DNA of 64,000 nt from Candidatus Methylacidithermus pantelleriae (GTDB lineage: Bacteria > Verrucomicrobiota > Verrucomicrobiia > Methylacidiphilales > Methylacidiphilaceae). The stretch lies in contig NZ_CAJNOB010000001.1 in assembly GCF_905250085.1 (NCBI RefSeq), forward strand, positions 314,624-378,623, written 5' to 3'. Below the pieces are notes generated by a model, which was given only the letters and a program-made list of their open reading frames with translations, had not been told where the DNA came from and ran no database searches. The translations under genes and the position numbers were made by a program. Positions 18,843 through 27,439 of the stretch are shown piece by piece (position 1 is the stretch's first letter; each line of letters begins with the position of its first letter).

Positions 18843-19706
18843 CTAGGGCAACTCAATGGGTTGGATACCCCGGTACTCAAAGCGCGGCTTTTGAATCCAC
18901 CGGCCGTTTTCGAGCACGGGCTCCTTATGGATCCTAACTTCGGTAACCTCTAAGCGGTGATCCTTGGGTGCGACCCAAAAGTCCAGATCGTAGAGCTTTT
19001 CGGGTTCCCCAACCGGATGGAAGTCGGTGCAGGCAAAGTAACCTTTGCCCGGCAGTTTGCGGACCGGGTCATGAATAGCCACCAGCTCAAGCTCCAGGTC
19101 TTTACCGCTTTTGGGGTCATGAATCCGAAACGTTCCTTCCGGAGAGCCTTTCTGGCCGGCAATGTACTGGTGGATTGCGGCCTTGATCTCCCAGGCGCGC
19201 TTCTCCTCCCTCTCTCCCGGGTGTTCTGTGACCGGGACCCACCACCACAGAAGGGGTTGCCGGGTCACCTCGACCCATTGACCCCCGCGCTCCGCGGGCT
19301 CTTTATAAATTCGGATATCAACGATCTTAGGTTTGCCATCCTTTTCTTCCACCCAGAAGTTCAACCGGTAGTGTTTCTGGGGTTCCTTATGAACGGCAAA
19401 CTCCACGTCCACGAAATCCCCGTAGGGGGGCATTCCTCGAATCCCTTGAACACCAACAAAATCGAGAAGCAAACGATCCCCCGTTTTTTCGTCGCGGTAA
19501 AGAAAGCTTCCGTTCTTGCTTCTGCTTTGGATATAGCGTTCCACCGTTTTTTTGACCTCTTCTGCTGGAACGAGGGCCCGGGTGGGTTCGAAGGACGATC
19601 CGACAAAAAGGAGACAGGCAAGGAAAGCCGTCCCCCAGGAGCTTGCCAAGCCCGAAAGACCAAAGATCGTGCTTTGCGTTTTGTGGCTTTTTCGAACGAA
19701 ATCCAT
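18843..19706 (-). CDS. Secreted protein with two tandem copies of an unknown domain
   Basis: The protein is 287 aa. An N-terminal signal region (LASSWGTAFLACLLFVG) is followed by two related repeats of about 110 residues. The first contains YRDEKTGDRLLLDFV, GDFVDVEFAVHKEPQKHY, RLNFWVEEKDG and DIRIYKEP. The second contains IHDPKSGKDLELELV, GYFACTDFHPVGEPEKLY, DLDFWVAPKDH and EVRIHKEP. The alternating pattern suggests a small alpha/beta sandwich. I do not recognise the family. It is transcribed divergently from xoxF with only 114 bases between the two genes, so the two could share regulation; a role near methanol oxidation or metal handling is conceivable but not shown. It could equally belong to the copper locus. 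Confidence 0.7.
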   Translation of the reverse strand: MDFVRKSHKTQSTIFGLSGLASSWGTAFLACLLFVGSSFEPTRALVPAEEVKKTVERYIQSRSKNGSFLYRDEKTGDRLLLDFVGVQGIRGMPPYGDFVDVEFAVHKEPQKHYRLNFWVEEKDGKPKIVDIRIYKEPAERGGQWVEVTRQPLLWWWVPVTEHPGEREEKRAWEIKAAIHQYIAGQKGSPEGTFRIHDPKSGKDLELELVAIHDPVRKLPGKGYFACTDFHPVGEPEKLYDLDFWVAPKDHRLEVTEVRIHKEPVLENGRWIQKPRFEYRGIQPIELP

Positions 19707-19761
19707 GGCTCCGAAACTAGCTTGGGAAGTGGTTGAGGAAAAAGAAAATTTGCGTTTATTG

Positions 19762-19790
19762 TTGACTTAGCAAACTTCGGCGGATAATGG
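19762..19790 (+). promoter_or_regulatory. Candidate promoter of xoxF
   Basis: TTGACT at 19762-19767 and TAATGG at 19785-19790 are 17 bases apart, close to a housekeeping sigma consensus; GATAAT at 19783 is an alternative -10 at 15-base spacing. A strong ribosome site AGGAGGA near 19807-19813 precedes the ATG at 19821. This fits the very high expression expected of a methanol dehydrogenase. Confidence 0.55.
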
Positions 19791-19820
19791 GAACGACCTA
19801 GGAACAGGAGGAAGACGCAT

Positions 19821-21650
19821 ATGATTTCCAAAACATCTCAAAGGATCCCAGGCACAGGCCGTGCCTTTCTAGCATTGCTCTTAGGTATAGGAACCCTTCC
19901 CTTGGGGGTGCAAGCCAATGAGGAACTCATTCGGCTCAGTAAAAACCCTGGGGATTGGCCGATGCCGCGTAAGAACTATTCTGCGACGGCGTATAGCGAG
20001 CTAAACCAGATTAACACCCGAAATGTGGGTAAGCTTACCCAGGTATGGTCGTTTGCGACGGGTGCTTTGCGGGGTCATGAGGGATCTCCGCTGAAAATCG
20101 GGGATACGCTCTACGTGCACTCGGCCTTTCCCAACCATGTTTATGCCCTTGATCTTACAAAAAAACCGTATGCGATTAAATGGAAGTACACCCCTGCTCA
20201 GAATCAACAGGCGGTGGCCGTTGCCTGTTGTGATACGGTCAACCGGGGGCTGGCCTATGGGGATGGAAAGATCATTTTAGTCACCCTCGACGGCCAGGTG
20301 ATCGCATTGGATGCGCAGACCGGAAAAGAGGTCTGGAAGGCGAAGAATGCTGACCCCACCAAAGGGGAGACCATCACGGCAGCTCCTTTGGTGGTTAAAG
20401 ACAAGGTACTGGTAGGAGTTTCGGGTGGAGAATTTGGAGTTCGGGGCCGGATGACTGCCTACAACCTGGCCAATGGGGAGCGAGCTTGGCTAGGGTACAA
20501 TCAGGGCCCGGATGAGGATATTCTTTTGGATCCTGACTTCAATAAGGAATGCCCTCACCATGGGGGGCCGGGAGATGGGGTGAAGTCGTGGCCGGACGAG
20601 CAGTGGAAAATCGGGGGTTCCACGGTGTGGGGCTGGTTCTCCTATGATCCCGAACTTGACCTCGTGTACTACGGGACCTCGAACCCTGGGACATGGAATC
20701 CGGATCAGCGCAAAGGGGGCGATAACAAGTGGTCTTGCTCTATCATTGCCCGTCACCCCGACACCGGCAAAGCTCGGTGGGCATACCAGATGACGCCGTG
20801 GGACCATTGGGATTACGATGGAATCAATGAGAATGTGCTGGTGGATCTAAACTTTGGCGGAAAGAAGGTTAAGGCACTGGTCCATTTCGATCGTAACGGT
20901 TTTGCGTACACGTTGGATCGCGAGACGGGTAAGGTTCTGGTGGCAGAGCCGTTTGTCTATGTCAATTGGGCTAAGGGAATTGATAAAAATACCGATCGCC
21001 CCATTGAGGTTCCCGAAAAACTGACCAAGCAGGGGGTTGATACGAAAAATATCTGCCCATGCGCCATGGGTGGGAAAGACCAGCAGCCCTCTGCCTATTC
21101 TCCCCAGACCGGTCTTCTGTACGCCGGAACCAACAACATGTGCATGAACTATGAGGGAGTCGAAGTAAAGTATGCGGCCGGAGCTCCCTATGTGGGGGCC
21201 AACGTGCTTATGTTTTCGGGCCACGAAGGAAAAGATGATTACTGGGGCGAGTTTATCGCTTGGGATCCCGTAAAGGGCAGGAAGGTGTGGGGAATTAAGG
21301 AGAAATTCCCGGTGTGGAGTGGCGTGCTTACCACCGCCGGTGGGGTGGTCTTTTACGGAACCATGGACGGGTGGTTTAAAGCGGTGGATGCCAAAACCGG
21401 CAAAATCCTCTGGCAGCATAAAGTGGGTTCCGGCGTCATTGGTAACCCCATGACCTTCTTGGGACCGGATAAAAAGCAGTATGTGGCTGTCTATACGGGG
21501 GTCGGAGGGTGGTTCGGACTTCCAGTTGCTCAAGGGCTACCTCCAGATGACCCCTTTGGTGCGCTGGGTGCGATTGGGGCGGCTTACCAATCGGGCTTGG
21601 ACAAGGCAACAAGCGTCGGCGGAGAGCTTGTCGTTTTTGCTCTTCCGTAA
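19821..21650 (+). CDS. xoxF: Lanthanide-dependent PQQ methanol dehydrogenase
   Basis: XoxF oxidises methanol in the periplasm using PQQ and a rare-earth ion. The protein is 609 aa with a signal peptide ending near GVQANEE. It has the eight-bladed propeller pattern of quinoprotein dehydrogenases (repeated W-motifs such as ALDAQTGKEVWKAKN). The adjacent-cysteine pair that stacks on PQQ is C136-C137 in AVACCDTVN. The metal site contains D331-Y-D333 in WDHWDYDGINE. The second Asp is the extra lanthanide ligand of XoxF enzymes; calcium-dependent MxaF has Ala there. The best match by feel is the verrucomicrobial XoxF2 clade. xoxJ and xoxGJ follow on the same strand. The call is firm. Confidence 0.96.
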   Translation: MISKTSQRIPGTGRAFLALLLGIGTLPLGVQANEELIRLSKNPGDWPMPRKNYSATAYSELNQINTRNVGKLTQVWSFATGALRGHEGSPLKIGDTLYVHSAFPNHVYALDLTKKPYAIKWKYTPAQNQQAVAVACCDTVNRGLAYGDGKIILVTLDGQVIALDAQTGKEVWKAKNADPTKGETITAAPLVVKDKVLVGVSGGEFGVRGRMTAYNLANGERAWLGYNQGPDEDILLDPDFNKECPHHGGPGDGVKSWPDEQWKIGGSTVWGWFSYDPELDLVYYGTSNPGTWNPDQRKGGDNKWSCSIIARHPDTGKARWAYQMTPWDHWDYDGINENVLVDLNFGGKKVKALVHFDRNGFAYTLDRETGKVLVAEPFVYVNWAKGIDKNTDRPIEVPEKLTKQGVDTKNICPCAMGGKDQQPSAYSPQTGLLYAGTNNMCMNYEGVEVKYAAGAPYVGANVLMFSGHEGKDDYWGEFIAWDPVKGRKVWGIKEKFPVWSGVLTTAGGVVFYGTMDGWFKAVDAKTGKILWQHKVGSGVIGNPMTFLGPDKKQYVAVYTGVGGWFGLPVAQGLPPDDPFGALGAIGAAYQSGLDKATSVGGELVVFALP

Positions 21651-21842
21651 CCCTCTAGCAAAGTTCCACGAGAAACGTCTTAAGGCTGGATGGGCGTTTA
21701 GGAAGAGCGTGAAGGGGTCGCTGCAGCGGAGTGAATCTTTTCCCTGCAGCGATCCTTGTTGTGGGCCCGTACGGTAGTCGCTCTTTTTTTCAAAACGGAC
21801 CTTTTGACAACAATGGGGTCTCGCAGGTGGAAAGGAAGATCC

Positions 21843-22817
21843 ATGATCGAAGCAAGGGCCAGAAAGATTGGCGTGGGTCTGGGATTAGTGATTGGCTTGG
21901 CGATGGTCGGTTTAACGATTCCCGTTTCTAGCTTTGCCAAGGGCGTTTTACGTGTTTGTGCGGACCCGGCGGACCTTCCGTTTTCCAACCGGGCCAAGGA
22001 GGGATTGGAAAATCGCATTGCGGAGGTGGTGGCTTCGGCCCTCGACTGGGATCTCCAATACTACTGGTGGCCTCACCAGCGCGGTCTTGTGCGGAAGACT
22101 CTCCAGGCAAGGCACTGCGATGTCTTAATTGGCGTTCCCTCCGACTATGATCCGGTTTTGACGACGCGTCCTTACTATCGCAGTACCTATGTACTTGCCT
22201 ACCGGTCGGATCGAGGGATAACCATTCGCTCTCTCCAGGATCCGGTTCTGTCCCAATGGAAGATTGGGGTCCACTGGGATACCCCCGGACACGTTCTTCT
22301 GGCTGAGCGAGGTCTTACCCGCCATCTGGTTCCCTACTCTTTGATCTACGATCCTGTTTTTCATCCGGAAAACTATCCGGGTCGGATTATGGAGGATCTT
22401 CTTTCCGATAAGATAGATGCGGCGGTCGTTTGGGGGCCCATCGCCGGGTATTTTGCAAAAAAGAAAGGAGCTCCTGTGGCCATTTTCCCCTTGGATCGCG
22501 AGCCATGCCGCGTCCCGCTGAGCTTCAATATCTCGATGGGGGTTCGAAAAGGGGATTTTGTGCTGAAGGAAAAGCTCGAATCTGTGTTAACCGCTAAAAG
22601 TCAAGAGATTCGGAAGATCCTCGAAGAGTATGGCGTGCCGATACTTGAGCCGTTACCCCAGAAGCCCAAACGGGAAAAGCATCCTCACGGACCTGTTCAT
22701 TCTCATTCGCACACCGCCGACCAAGCATGGGTGCGGCCGACGGCCGTCATGGTTTCTAATAACGCAGGTGCCGGCGTTGGGCCGGGATCCAACACGCCTC
22801 GAGGTTTTGTTTGTTGA
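21843..22817 (+). CDS. xoxJ: XoxJ-type periplasmic binding protein
   Basis: From ATG 21843, preceded by AAGGAAG, the protein is 324 aa; the frame extends upstream to 21756 without a ribosome site. A signal peptide (LVIGLAMVGLTIPVSSFAKG) is followed by a solute-binding-protein fold with the typical VLRVCADPADLPFSN start, DVLIGVPSDYDPVLTTRPYYRSTYV and DAAVVWGPIAGYFA. XoxJ proteins are found next to XoxF and are thought to activate or bind the apo-enzyme; a transport role is not known. The C-terminus carries a His-rich stretch (HPHGPVHSHSHTAD) that could bind metal. A second XoxJ-like domain is fused to the cytochrome in the next gene. Confidence 0.85.
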   Translation: MIEARARKIGVGLGLVIGLAMVGLTIPVSSFAKGVLRVCADPADLPFSNRAKEGLENRIAEVVASALDWDLQYYWWPHQRGLVRKTLQARHCDVLIGVPSDYDPVLTTRPYYRSTYVLAYRSDRGITIRSLQDPVLSQWKIGVHWDTPGHVLLAERGLTRHLVPYSLIYDPVFHPENYPGRIMEDLLSDKIDAAVVWGPIAGYFAKKKGAPVAIFPLDREPCRVPLSFNISMGVRKGDFVLKEKLESVLTAKSQEIRKILEEYGVPILEPLPQKPKREKHPHGPVHSHSHTADQAWVRPTAVMVSNNAGAGVGPGSNTPRGFVC

Positions 22818-22846
22818 ATGAGCCAATCTAGCCGTGGAACAAACGT

Positions 22847-23830
22847 ATGAAGTCCAGCATGAAAAACGGTGTTCGCAGATACCTTGGGCGAGAGAATACC
22901 CTCCCTAACGTCGGGTTTGGATGGGTAGTGGTCGGTGTAGCAAGCTTGGGACTCTTTTTTGTTCCTCTCGGTGGCTACGGGGCCACTAAGAACCCGTATC
23001 AAAACGATCCTAAGGCAATTGAGGAAGGCAAAAAGATCTGGTTTAGCGTTGGTTGTACAGGATGTCATGGAGCGGGAGGCGGAGGTGGGATGTGTCCGTC
23101 CGTGGGCGATGATATATGGGTCTTTGGGGGGGACGATGAGACGCTGTTCCGCTTGATCAAAGGACAGATCCCCCAGCAAACGATGCCACGGACCTTTGGC
23201 CAAATTTTAAGCGACGACCAAATTTGGAAAGTTCTTGCCTTCGTGCGAACGTTGAAATTTGCGGGGGGAAGTTCTGGCAGTGCCACGGGAGTTCCTGGGG
23301 CTTCCATGGATGCCCACGGTCCAACTACGGTCTCCATCCCCATGGAGGAAAGGTCCTGTGCCGTCATCGCGGCTAACCGGAGGCTTCTTACCACCTTGCT
23401 TCCCTCGGTGCCCGGGTATCGACGGAGCTATGTTTGTGTGTTGAGCTCGAATCTTTCCGTGGATTCGATTGAAGGGTTAGTCTCAAAGAAGGCTCAGGTC
23501 AGAGCAGAGAAAGGATTCGGGGAAGCTCTGGCAAAGCGATGGAAACTCCCGGTTCAGGCGTTTGATGATTCGGTTGACGCTTTTGAGACTCCGGTCGAAG
23601 AGATTTTAGCGGGAAAGCTAGACGCAGCGATTTTGTGGGCCCCTATGGCGGGGTTTGCTTTGTGGCACCTGGATAAAGGACACAAGTTGAAGGTGTTGCC
23701 TTTGAAAGAGACAGCGGAGCCACCGGAAGGTTATCGAGGCCAAAGCGGGGGTTCAGGTTACGTTGAGAAATGTGCGCAGGCGATCGCTGCGGTTCTGGGT
23801 TCCTACGGCGTAAAGCCTTCGGGCTCTTAA
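22847..23830 (+). CDS. xoxGJ: Cytochrome c / XoxJ fusion, electron acceptor of XoxF
   Basis: The protein is 327 aa. An N-terminal export signal spans about 22-45 (FGWVVVGVASLGLFFVPLG). A class I cytochrome c domain follows with heme site C70-T-G-C73-H74 and axial Met113 in QTMPRTFG. A Gly/Ser linker near 140-155 leads to a XoxJ-like binding-protein domain from about 165 to the end (CAVIAANRRLLTT, SVDAFETPVEEILAGK, AAILWAPMAGFALW). A natural cytochrome cGJ fusion is known to accept electrons from XoxF in Methylacidiphilum fumariolicum, and this gene has the same layout. The J part is shorter and more divergent than the separate XoxJ upstream. The gene starts 29 bases after xoxJ. Confidence 0.9.
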   Translation: MKSSMKNGVRRYLGRENTLPNVGFGWVVVGVASLGLFFVPLGGYGATKNPYQNDPKAIEEGKKIWFSVGCTGCHGAGGGGGMCPSVGDDIWVFGGDDETLFRLIKGQIPQQTMPRTFGQILSDDQIWKVLAFVRTLKFAGGSSGSATGVPGASMDAHGPTTVSIPMEERSCAVIAANRRLLTTLLPSVPGYRRSYVCVLSSNLSVDSIEGLVSKKAQVRAEKGFGEALAKRWKLPVQAFDDSVDAFETPVEEILAGKLDAAILWAPMAGFALWHLDKGHKLKVLPLKETAEPPEGYRGQSGGSGYVEKCAQAIAAVLGSYGVKPSGS

Positions 23831-24453
23831 GTTCCACAAGAACCCCGATGCGGGGCTCCCGTTTAGGGATGGCCAGAGGGGGGACCTTTTCCCACGGGCT
23901 GGCCGGGAGAAAAGCAGGTTTTGGGTAGGCGATCCTCGACCCAAGACTGCCTTTCAGGCCAAACGAGAGAGCTTAGGATTCAAGAGCTTTTTCATCCCTT
24001 GCCGGGGAGAATGCGGCCAAGCTTTTTCCTCGCGGCGAGTTCTAGACGTGGGCATTTTGGGTTGGCCGAAGGAAAATAAACCAATCCTTTCCTTTGGCTG
24101 GGGACGACGGTTACTTCTTTTTGCTTGTTCCTTTTCTCTTCGCCAGGGCAAGAGGCTTCGTGCCTTGTGCTCCAAAGGGCCACAAGCCCGATGCCCACAT
24201 GCATTGGGGCCGCACTTGATTAGCTTTTGGGAAAAAGCGCCGGGTTCTCCATTTCCAGTTTGGGTCGTTTTGCCCAAAAGTTCTTGGGAGTGACAGTCGT
24301 AGGAAGCAAAGAAATCGCTTCGTAAAAGTTGACCAGGAACGGGAGCCATCGGTAAAGTAAAGCACGCTTAGGTGCCAGAGCGAGTCCTTTGCCAGCCAAA
24401 AGGACTCTTTGCGAAAGCGGTGGGTTTACCCGCCGGAAGGGTCTGGGGCGCCG
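23831..24453. other. Intergenic stretch after xoxGJ
   Basis: A short hairpin CCCCG-ATG-CGGGG at 23843-23855 lies 13 bases after the xoxGJ stop and may end the operon, although the T-run is poor. The rest of the 620 bases shows no gene, RNA fold or repeat that I recognise. Short minus-strand frames here lack coding character. Confidence 0.4.
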
Positions 24454-25830
24454 ATGGCCAGTTCTTTCAATGATTTTGTTTTGCAAACGGCTCTCGAGCG
24501 CGGGTGGATTAGCCATGGCCAGTTGGAGTCCATCCAAGCGGCCCGACAGTCGCTTCCCGATGTTTCCCTCGCAGATCTCCTTTACGAGCAACAGATCATT
24601 AGCGTAGAACAAAGGGACTGGCTCTTGGAGACATATCGAAGCCAAGCCAAGGAGTGGGAAGCCAATCTTTCCGGCAACGAGCGTTCCGGGGCAGCGGAGC
24701 TTGTCCCATCTGCCGTAGAAAATTCCACCACGGAGGAAGTTACCGAGTCGCTGGAGATCCTCAACCGTTATTTGGAACATGCGTTTTCCCTGGGCGCAAC
24801 GAGCTTGCATTTATCTCCAGACCGACCGTTGCGTGTCCGGCTCGAGACCAACCTTCAACCTCTCTACGAAGAGGCGTTTCTCATCCCGGCAGAGGCCATT
24901 GAGCCGGTTGCCAAGGCGATCCTTGGACCCAGGCGGTGGGAACGAGCTCGAGAGCGAGGATCGGTGTCTTTCTCCTATGCGGTAAGGGGATTAGGACGTT
25001 TTCGTGGGCACCTGTTTCGCGAGCGTCAGGGTTGTCACGTGGTCTTTTTCATGCCACTAGGCAAACCGAAAGGTGTTGAGGAACTCGGACTTCCAGAGGT
25101 TGTGCGAGGTTTAACCAAAAAGAAAGGAGAACTGGTTCTGGTCGCAGGAGGACGGGGCAGTGGTCGAACCACCACGCTGGCCGCGTTGGTGGAAGAGATA
25201 AACCGCACGCAGGGCGTTTATGTCGTCACGGTCGAGGATCCTATGGAACTTTGGCTGGAGCCCAAGCAAGCCATGATTGCCCAGAAAGAAGTGGGACTCC
25301 ACTGTTCGGATATGGCTGCCGGTATTGAAGCCGCTCTTGCGGAAAATGCCGACGTACTTGCCATCGGCTGTCTAGAGGATCCTGAGAGCATCCGACTGGC
25401 ATTGGAAGCGGCCGACCGCGGGCTTCTGGTCCTGGCCACCATCCTGGGGAACTCTGTCCCAGAGGTGCTTCATGGTCTGGTCCACTCGTTTCCCGGGGAA
25501 GAGGAGGGGATCGTGAGACGGTTACTTGCGGAGCTTCTCGGGGGTGTGGTTTGTCAAAAACTGGTTCCTTGCCGAGACGGTCTGCGGAAGGTTTTGGCCT
25601 CCGAAATCCTGCTCCCCGCACCGAAGGTTGTCCAGGCGATTGCTGCGGGAGCGTGGGGAGAGATTCCTGAGCTTTTACGCGAGAGTCGCCCGTTGGGGAT
25701 GCGGTCTATGGAGGATTCGCTGGGGGAACTCGCCGCCAAGGGACTGGTGGCTTTGGATCCGGTATCCGGTGTTGCCGACTCGTCCCGTGCGTATGCAAAC
25801 TGGATTCCCCTCGGGGGGACGGCGCCTTAA
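24454..25830 (+). CDS. PilT/GspE-type secretion ATPase paralogue
   Basis: From ATG 24454 (with GGAAGGG ahead) the protein is 458 aa. Residues 1-80 resemble the MshEN/GspE-type N-terminal helical region (LERGWISHGQLESIQAARQ). An N2 domain follows, then the P-loop GGRGSGRTTT near 245, in which the usual Lys is Arg. The Asp-box VEDPMELW is kept. The Walker B region reads DVLAIGCLEDPESIRLA against the usual DVILVGEMRDxETIxxA, and the His-box LHTxSA is ILGNSV. Such changes should weaken ATP hydrolysis. PilT proteins retract type IV pili; here the motor may be regulatory or inactive. The next gene is a second, also eroded, member. Confidence 0.75.
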   Translation: MASSFNDFVLQTALERGWISHGQLESIQAARQSLPDVSLADLLYEQQIISVEQRDWLLETYRSQAKEWEANLSGNERSGAAELVPSAVENSTTEEVTESLEILNRYLEHAFSLGATSLHLSPDRPLRVRLETNLQPLYEEAFLIPAEAIEPVAKAILGPRRWERARERGSVSFSYAVRGLGRFRGHLFRERQGCHVVFFMPLGKPKGVEELGLPEVVRGLTKKKGELVLVAGGRGSGRTTTLAALVEEINRTQGVYVVTVEDPMELWLEPKQAMIAQKEVGLHCSDMAAGIEAALAENADVLAIGCLEDPESIRLALEAADRGLLVLATILGNSVPEVLHGLVHSFPGEEEGIVRRLLAELLGGVVCQKLVPCRDGLRKVLASEILLPAPKVVQAIAAGAWGEIPELLRESRPLGMRSMEDSLGELAAKGLVALDPVSGVADSSRAYANWIPLGGTAP

Positions 25831-25845
25831 GTAAGCCCCTTTCCT

Positions 25846-26904
25846 GTGAAAGACTTTTTCTCGTTGCTGGAAGCGGCTGTAGCGGGAGGAGCTTTAGATC
25901 TTTACCTCTTCGAAGGGTATCCTGTTCGCATCCGAGCTGGAGGAAGTCTGCAGACGATTCGTCCCAAACCGTTAGGGGGGGATGAGCTAAGGACAATGCT
26001 CGAGCCGGTGGTCCCTTCAGCTGGTTGGACGAAACTCAAGGATGGTGGAGAGGTTTGCTTTTCGTTTGCTCTGCGCGACAAGGCTCGAGTTCGTTGCGTC
26101 CTTTTTCGACATGCTCAAGGGTTGGGAGCCTCCTTGCGGCTTTTTCCCTTGCCTTTGCCTGAGTTGTCAAGCCTTGGGCTGCCCGCAGAGTTCCTCCAAA
26201 GTCTTGGCGAATGGTCGCAGGGACTCGTTTTGGTAGTGGGTCCCACGCGGAGTGGAAAATCGACCACGCTAGCTTCTCTGGCTCAGGAACTGGCCCGATC
26301 AGCTTCCCGCCACATTGTGACCCTTGAAAAACCTATTGAATGGATTGTGGCTCCAGGAAAGTCCATCGTAAGCCAGAGGGAGATTCCGGCGGATGTGCCG
26401 AGCTTCGCGTTGGGGCTGCGGGAGCTAGCGTACGAAGATGCGGATGTTGCCATTGTAGGATCGCTTGATCAAGCCGATTCGATCGTGCCTGCTTTTCGGT
26501 TGGCCGAGCAGGGAGTTTTTGTGGTGGGAGCGTTATGCACGATCGCGCAACCGCTGGCGATTCTCCAGCGCCTTATGGCTCTGTTCGGCGAGCGGACACG
26601 CGACCAGATTCGTTCTTTGCTGAGTCGACAGCTCCGGGCGATCCTTGGTCAGCGTTTGCTTCCCCAATCGGATGGGAGAGGATGGGTGCTTCTGGCGGAG
26701 GTTGTGGTGTTTGACGAAACCGCGCGAGCCCTATTGGGGGAGGCACGCTTCGAAGAGCTGGCGCGCTGGCTCAAAGAGAACCGAAGGGACTCATCACCTT
26801 CCCTTCGGCTTTCTTTGGAAGAGCTGGCGACCAAAGGAAAAATTGGTTTGGGGGAAGCCAAAACGGAACTCGTCCTTTTGGAACGGTCGGAGCAGTGGCT
26901 TTAG
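25846..26904 (+). CDS. PilT-like ATPase paralogue, second copy
   Basis: The 352-aa protein begins at GTG 25846, 15 bases after the previous stop, so the two genes are probably translated from one message. It has the length and domain layout of PilT, with an intact P-loop GPTRSGKSTTLAS near 130. The Asp-box glutamate-aspartate is replaced (TLEKPIEW for TIEDPIEF), the Walker B is IVGSLDQADSI (no GExRD), and the His-box reads ALCTIAQ. It probably binds ATP but may not hydrolyse it like a canonical retraction motor. The two proteins are clearly related to each other and might form a mixed hexamer. Confidence 0.75.
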   Translation: MKDFFSLLEAAVAGGALDLYLFEGYPVRIRAGGSLQTIRPKPLGGDELRTMLEPVVPSAGWTKLKDGGEVCFSFALRDKARVRCVLFRHAQGLGASLRLFPLPLPELSSLGLPAEFLQSLGEWSQGLVLVVGPTRSGKSTTLASLAQELARSASRHIVTLEKPIEWIVAPGKSIVSQREIPADVPSFALGLRELAYEDADVAIVGSLDQADSIVPAFRLAEQGVFVVGALCTIAQPLAILQRLMALFGERTRDQIRSLLSRQLRAILGQRLLPQSDGRGWVLLAEVVVFDETARALLGEARFEELARWLKENRRDSSPSLRLSLEELATKGKIGLGEAKTELVLLERSEQWL

Positions 26905-27439
26905 GGCTTAGCTGGGAAGCGAGGCAAATAGGGCGGGGAAGATATCGAATTTCGCTTGCGGGTTGGGCCGCGTGGAGGGCTAGGGCAGATTTTTTCCCGT
27001 ACGGTCAGCGGTCCCAGCCTGGGTGTGGGCTTGGAAAGTGGCCAGCTGGGGCGTGGGCTTGTGCGACGGAGCCCTATGGAGAACGTCTTTCGGTTTTCCA
27101 AAAGCAAGGGGGGGATTGTGGCAGGTGGTGTCTTTCCTTGAGTGACCGGAAAAAGGAACTGCAACATGCCTGATCTTTTTAAGAGAAATCTCCTTGGGCT
27201 TTTCCGTCGGTTTGCCCTTCGGAAAGAAAGAGTTGCGCTCTGGGAAACGGGTTTCGGGCTAGGGTAAAGGAACGCTTTGGAGCGGTTTGTTTCCTTGTCC
27301 CGTTCTTTGCTGCCTCGAAAGCTTTCGGGTGAGCGGAGAATCGAAAGCCTTTGGATCACCAACGGCTTTTTGCTACAACAAAAAACAAAGACCCTGGAAG
27401 GTACGAAAGGTAAATGGAGGTCTTAGCAGTCCATGCCCC
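26905..27439. other. Intergenic stretch with no supported gene
   Basis: These 535 bases lie between the second PilT-like gene and the Lon-type protease. Short open frames (for example 26956-27141) have no recognisable domain and no good ribosome site. I see nothing firm here. A GGAGG at 27416-27420 lies 19 bases before the protease start. Confidence 0.4.

Noticed and set aside
19821-21650. Calcium-dependent methanol dehydrogenase MxaF
   Set aside because: The DYD motif has the second Asp typical of lanthanide-type XoxF, and mxaI and other mxa genes are absent.
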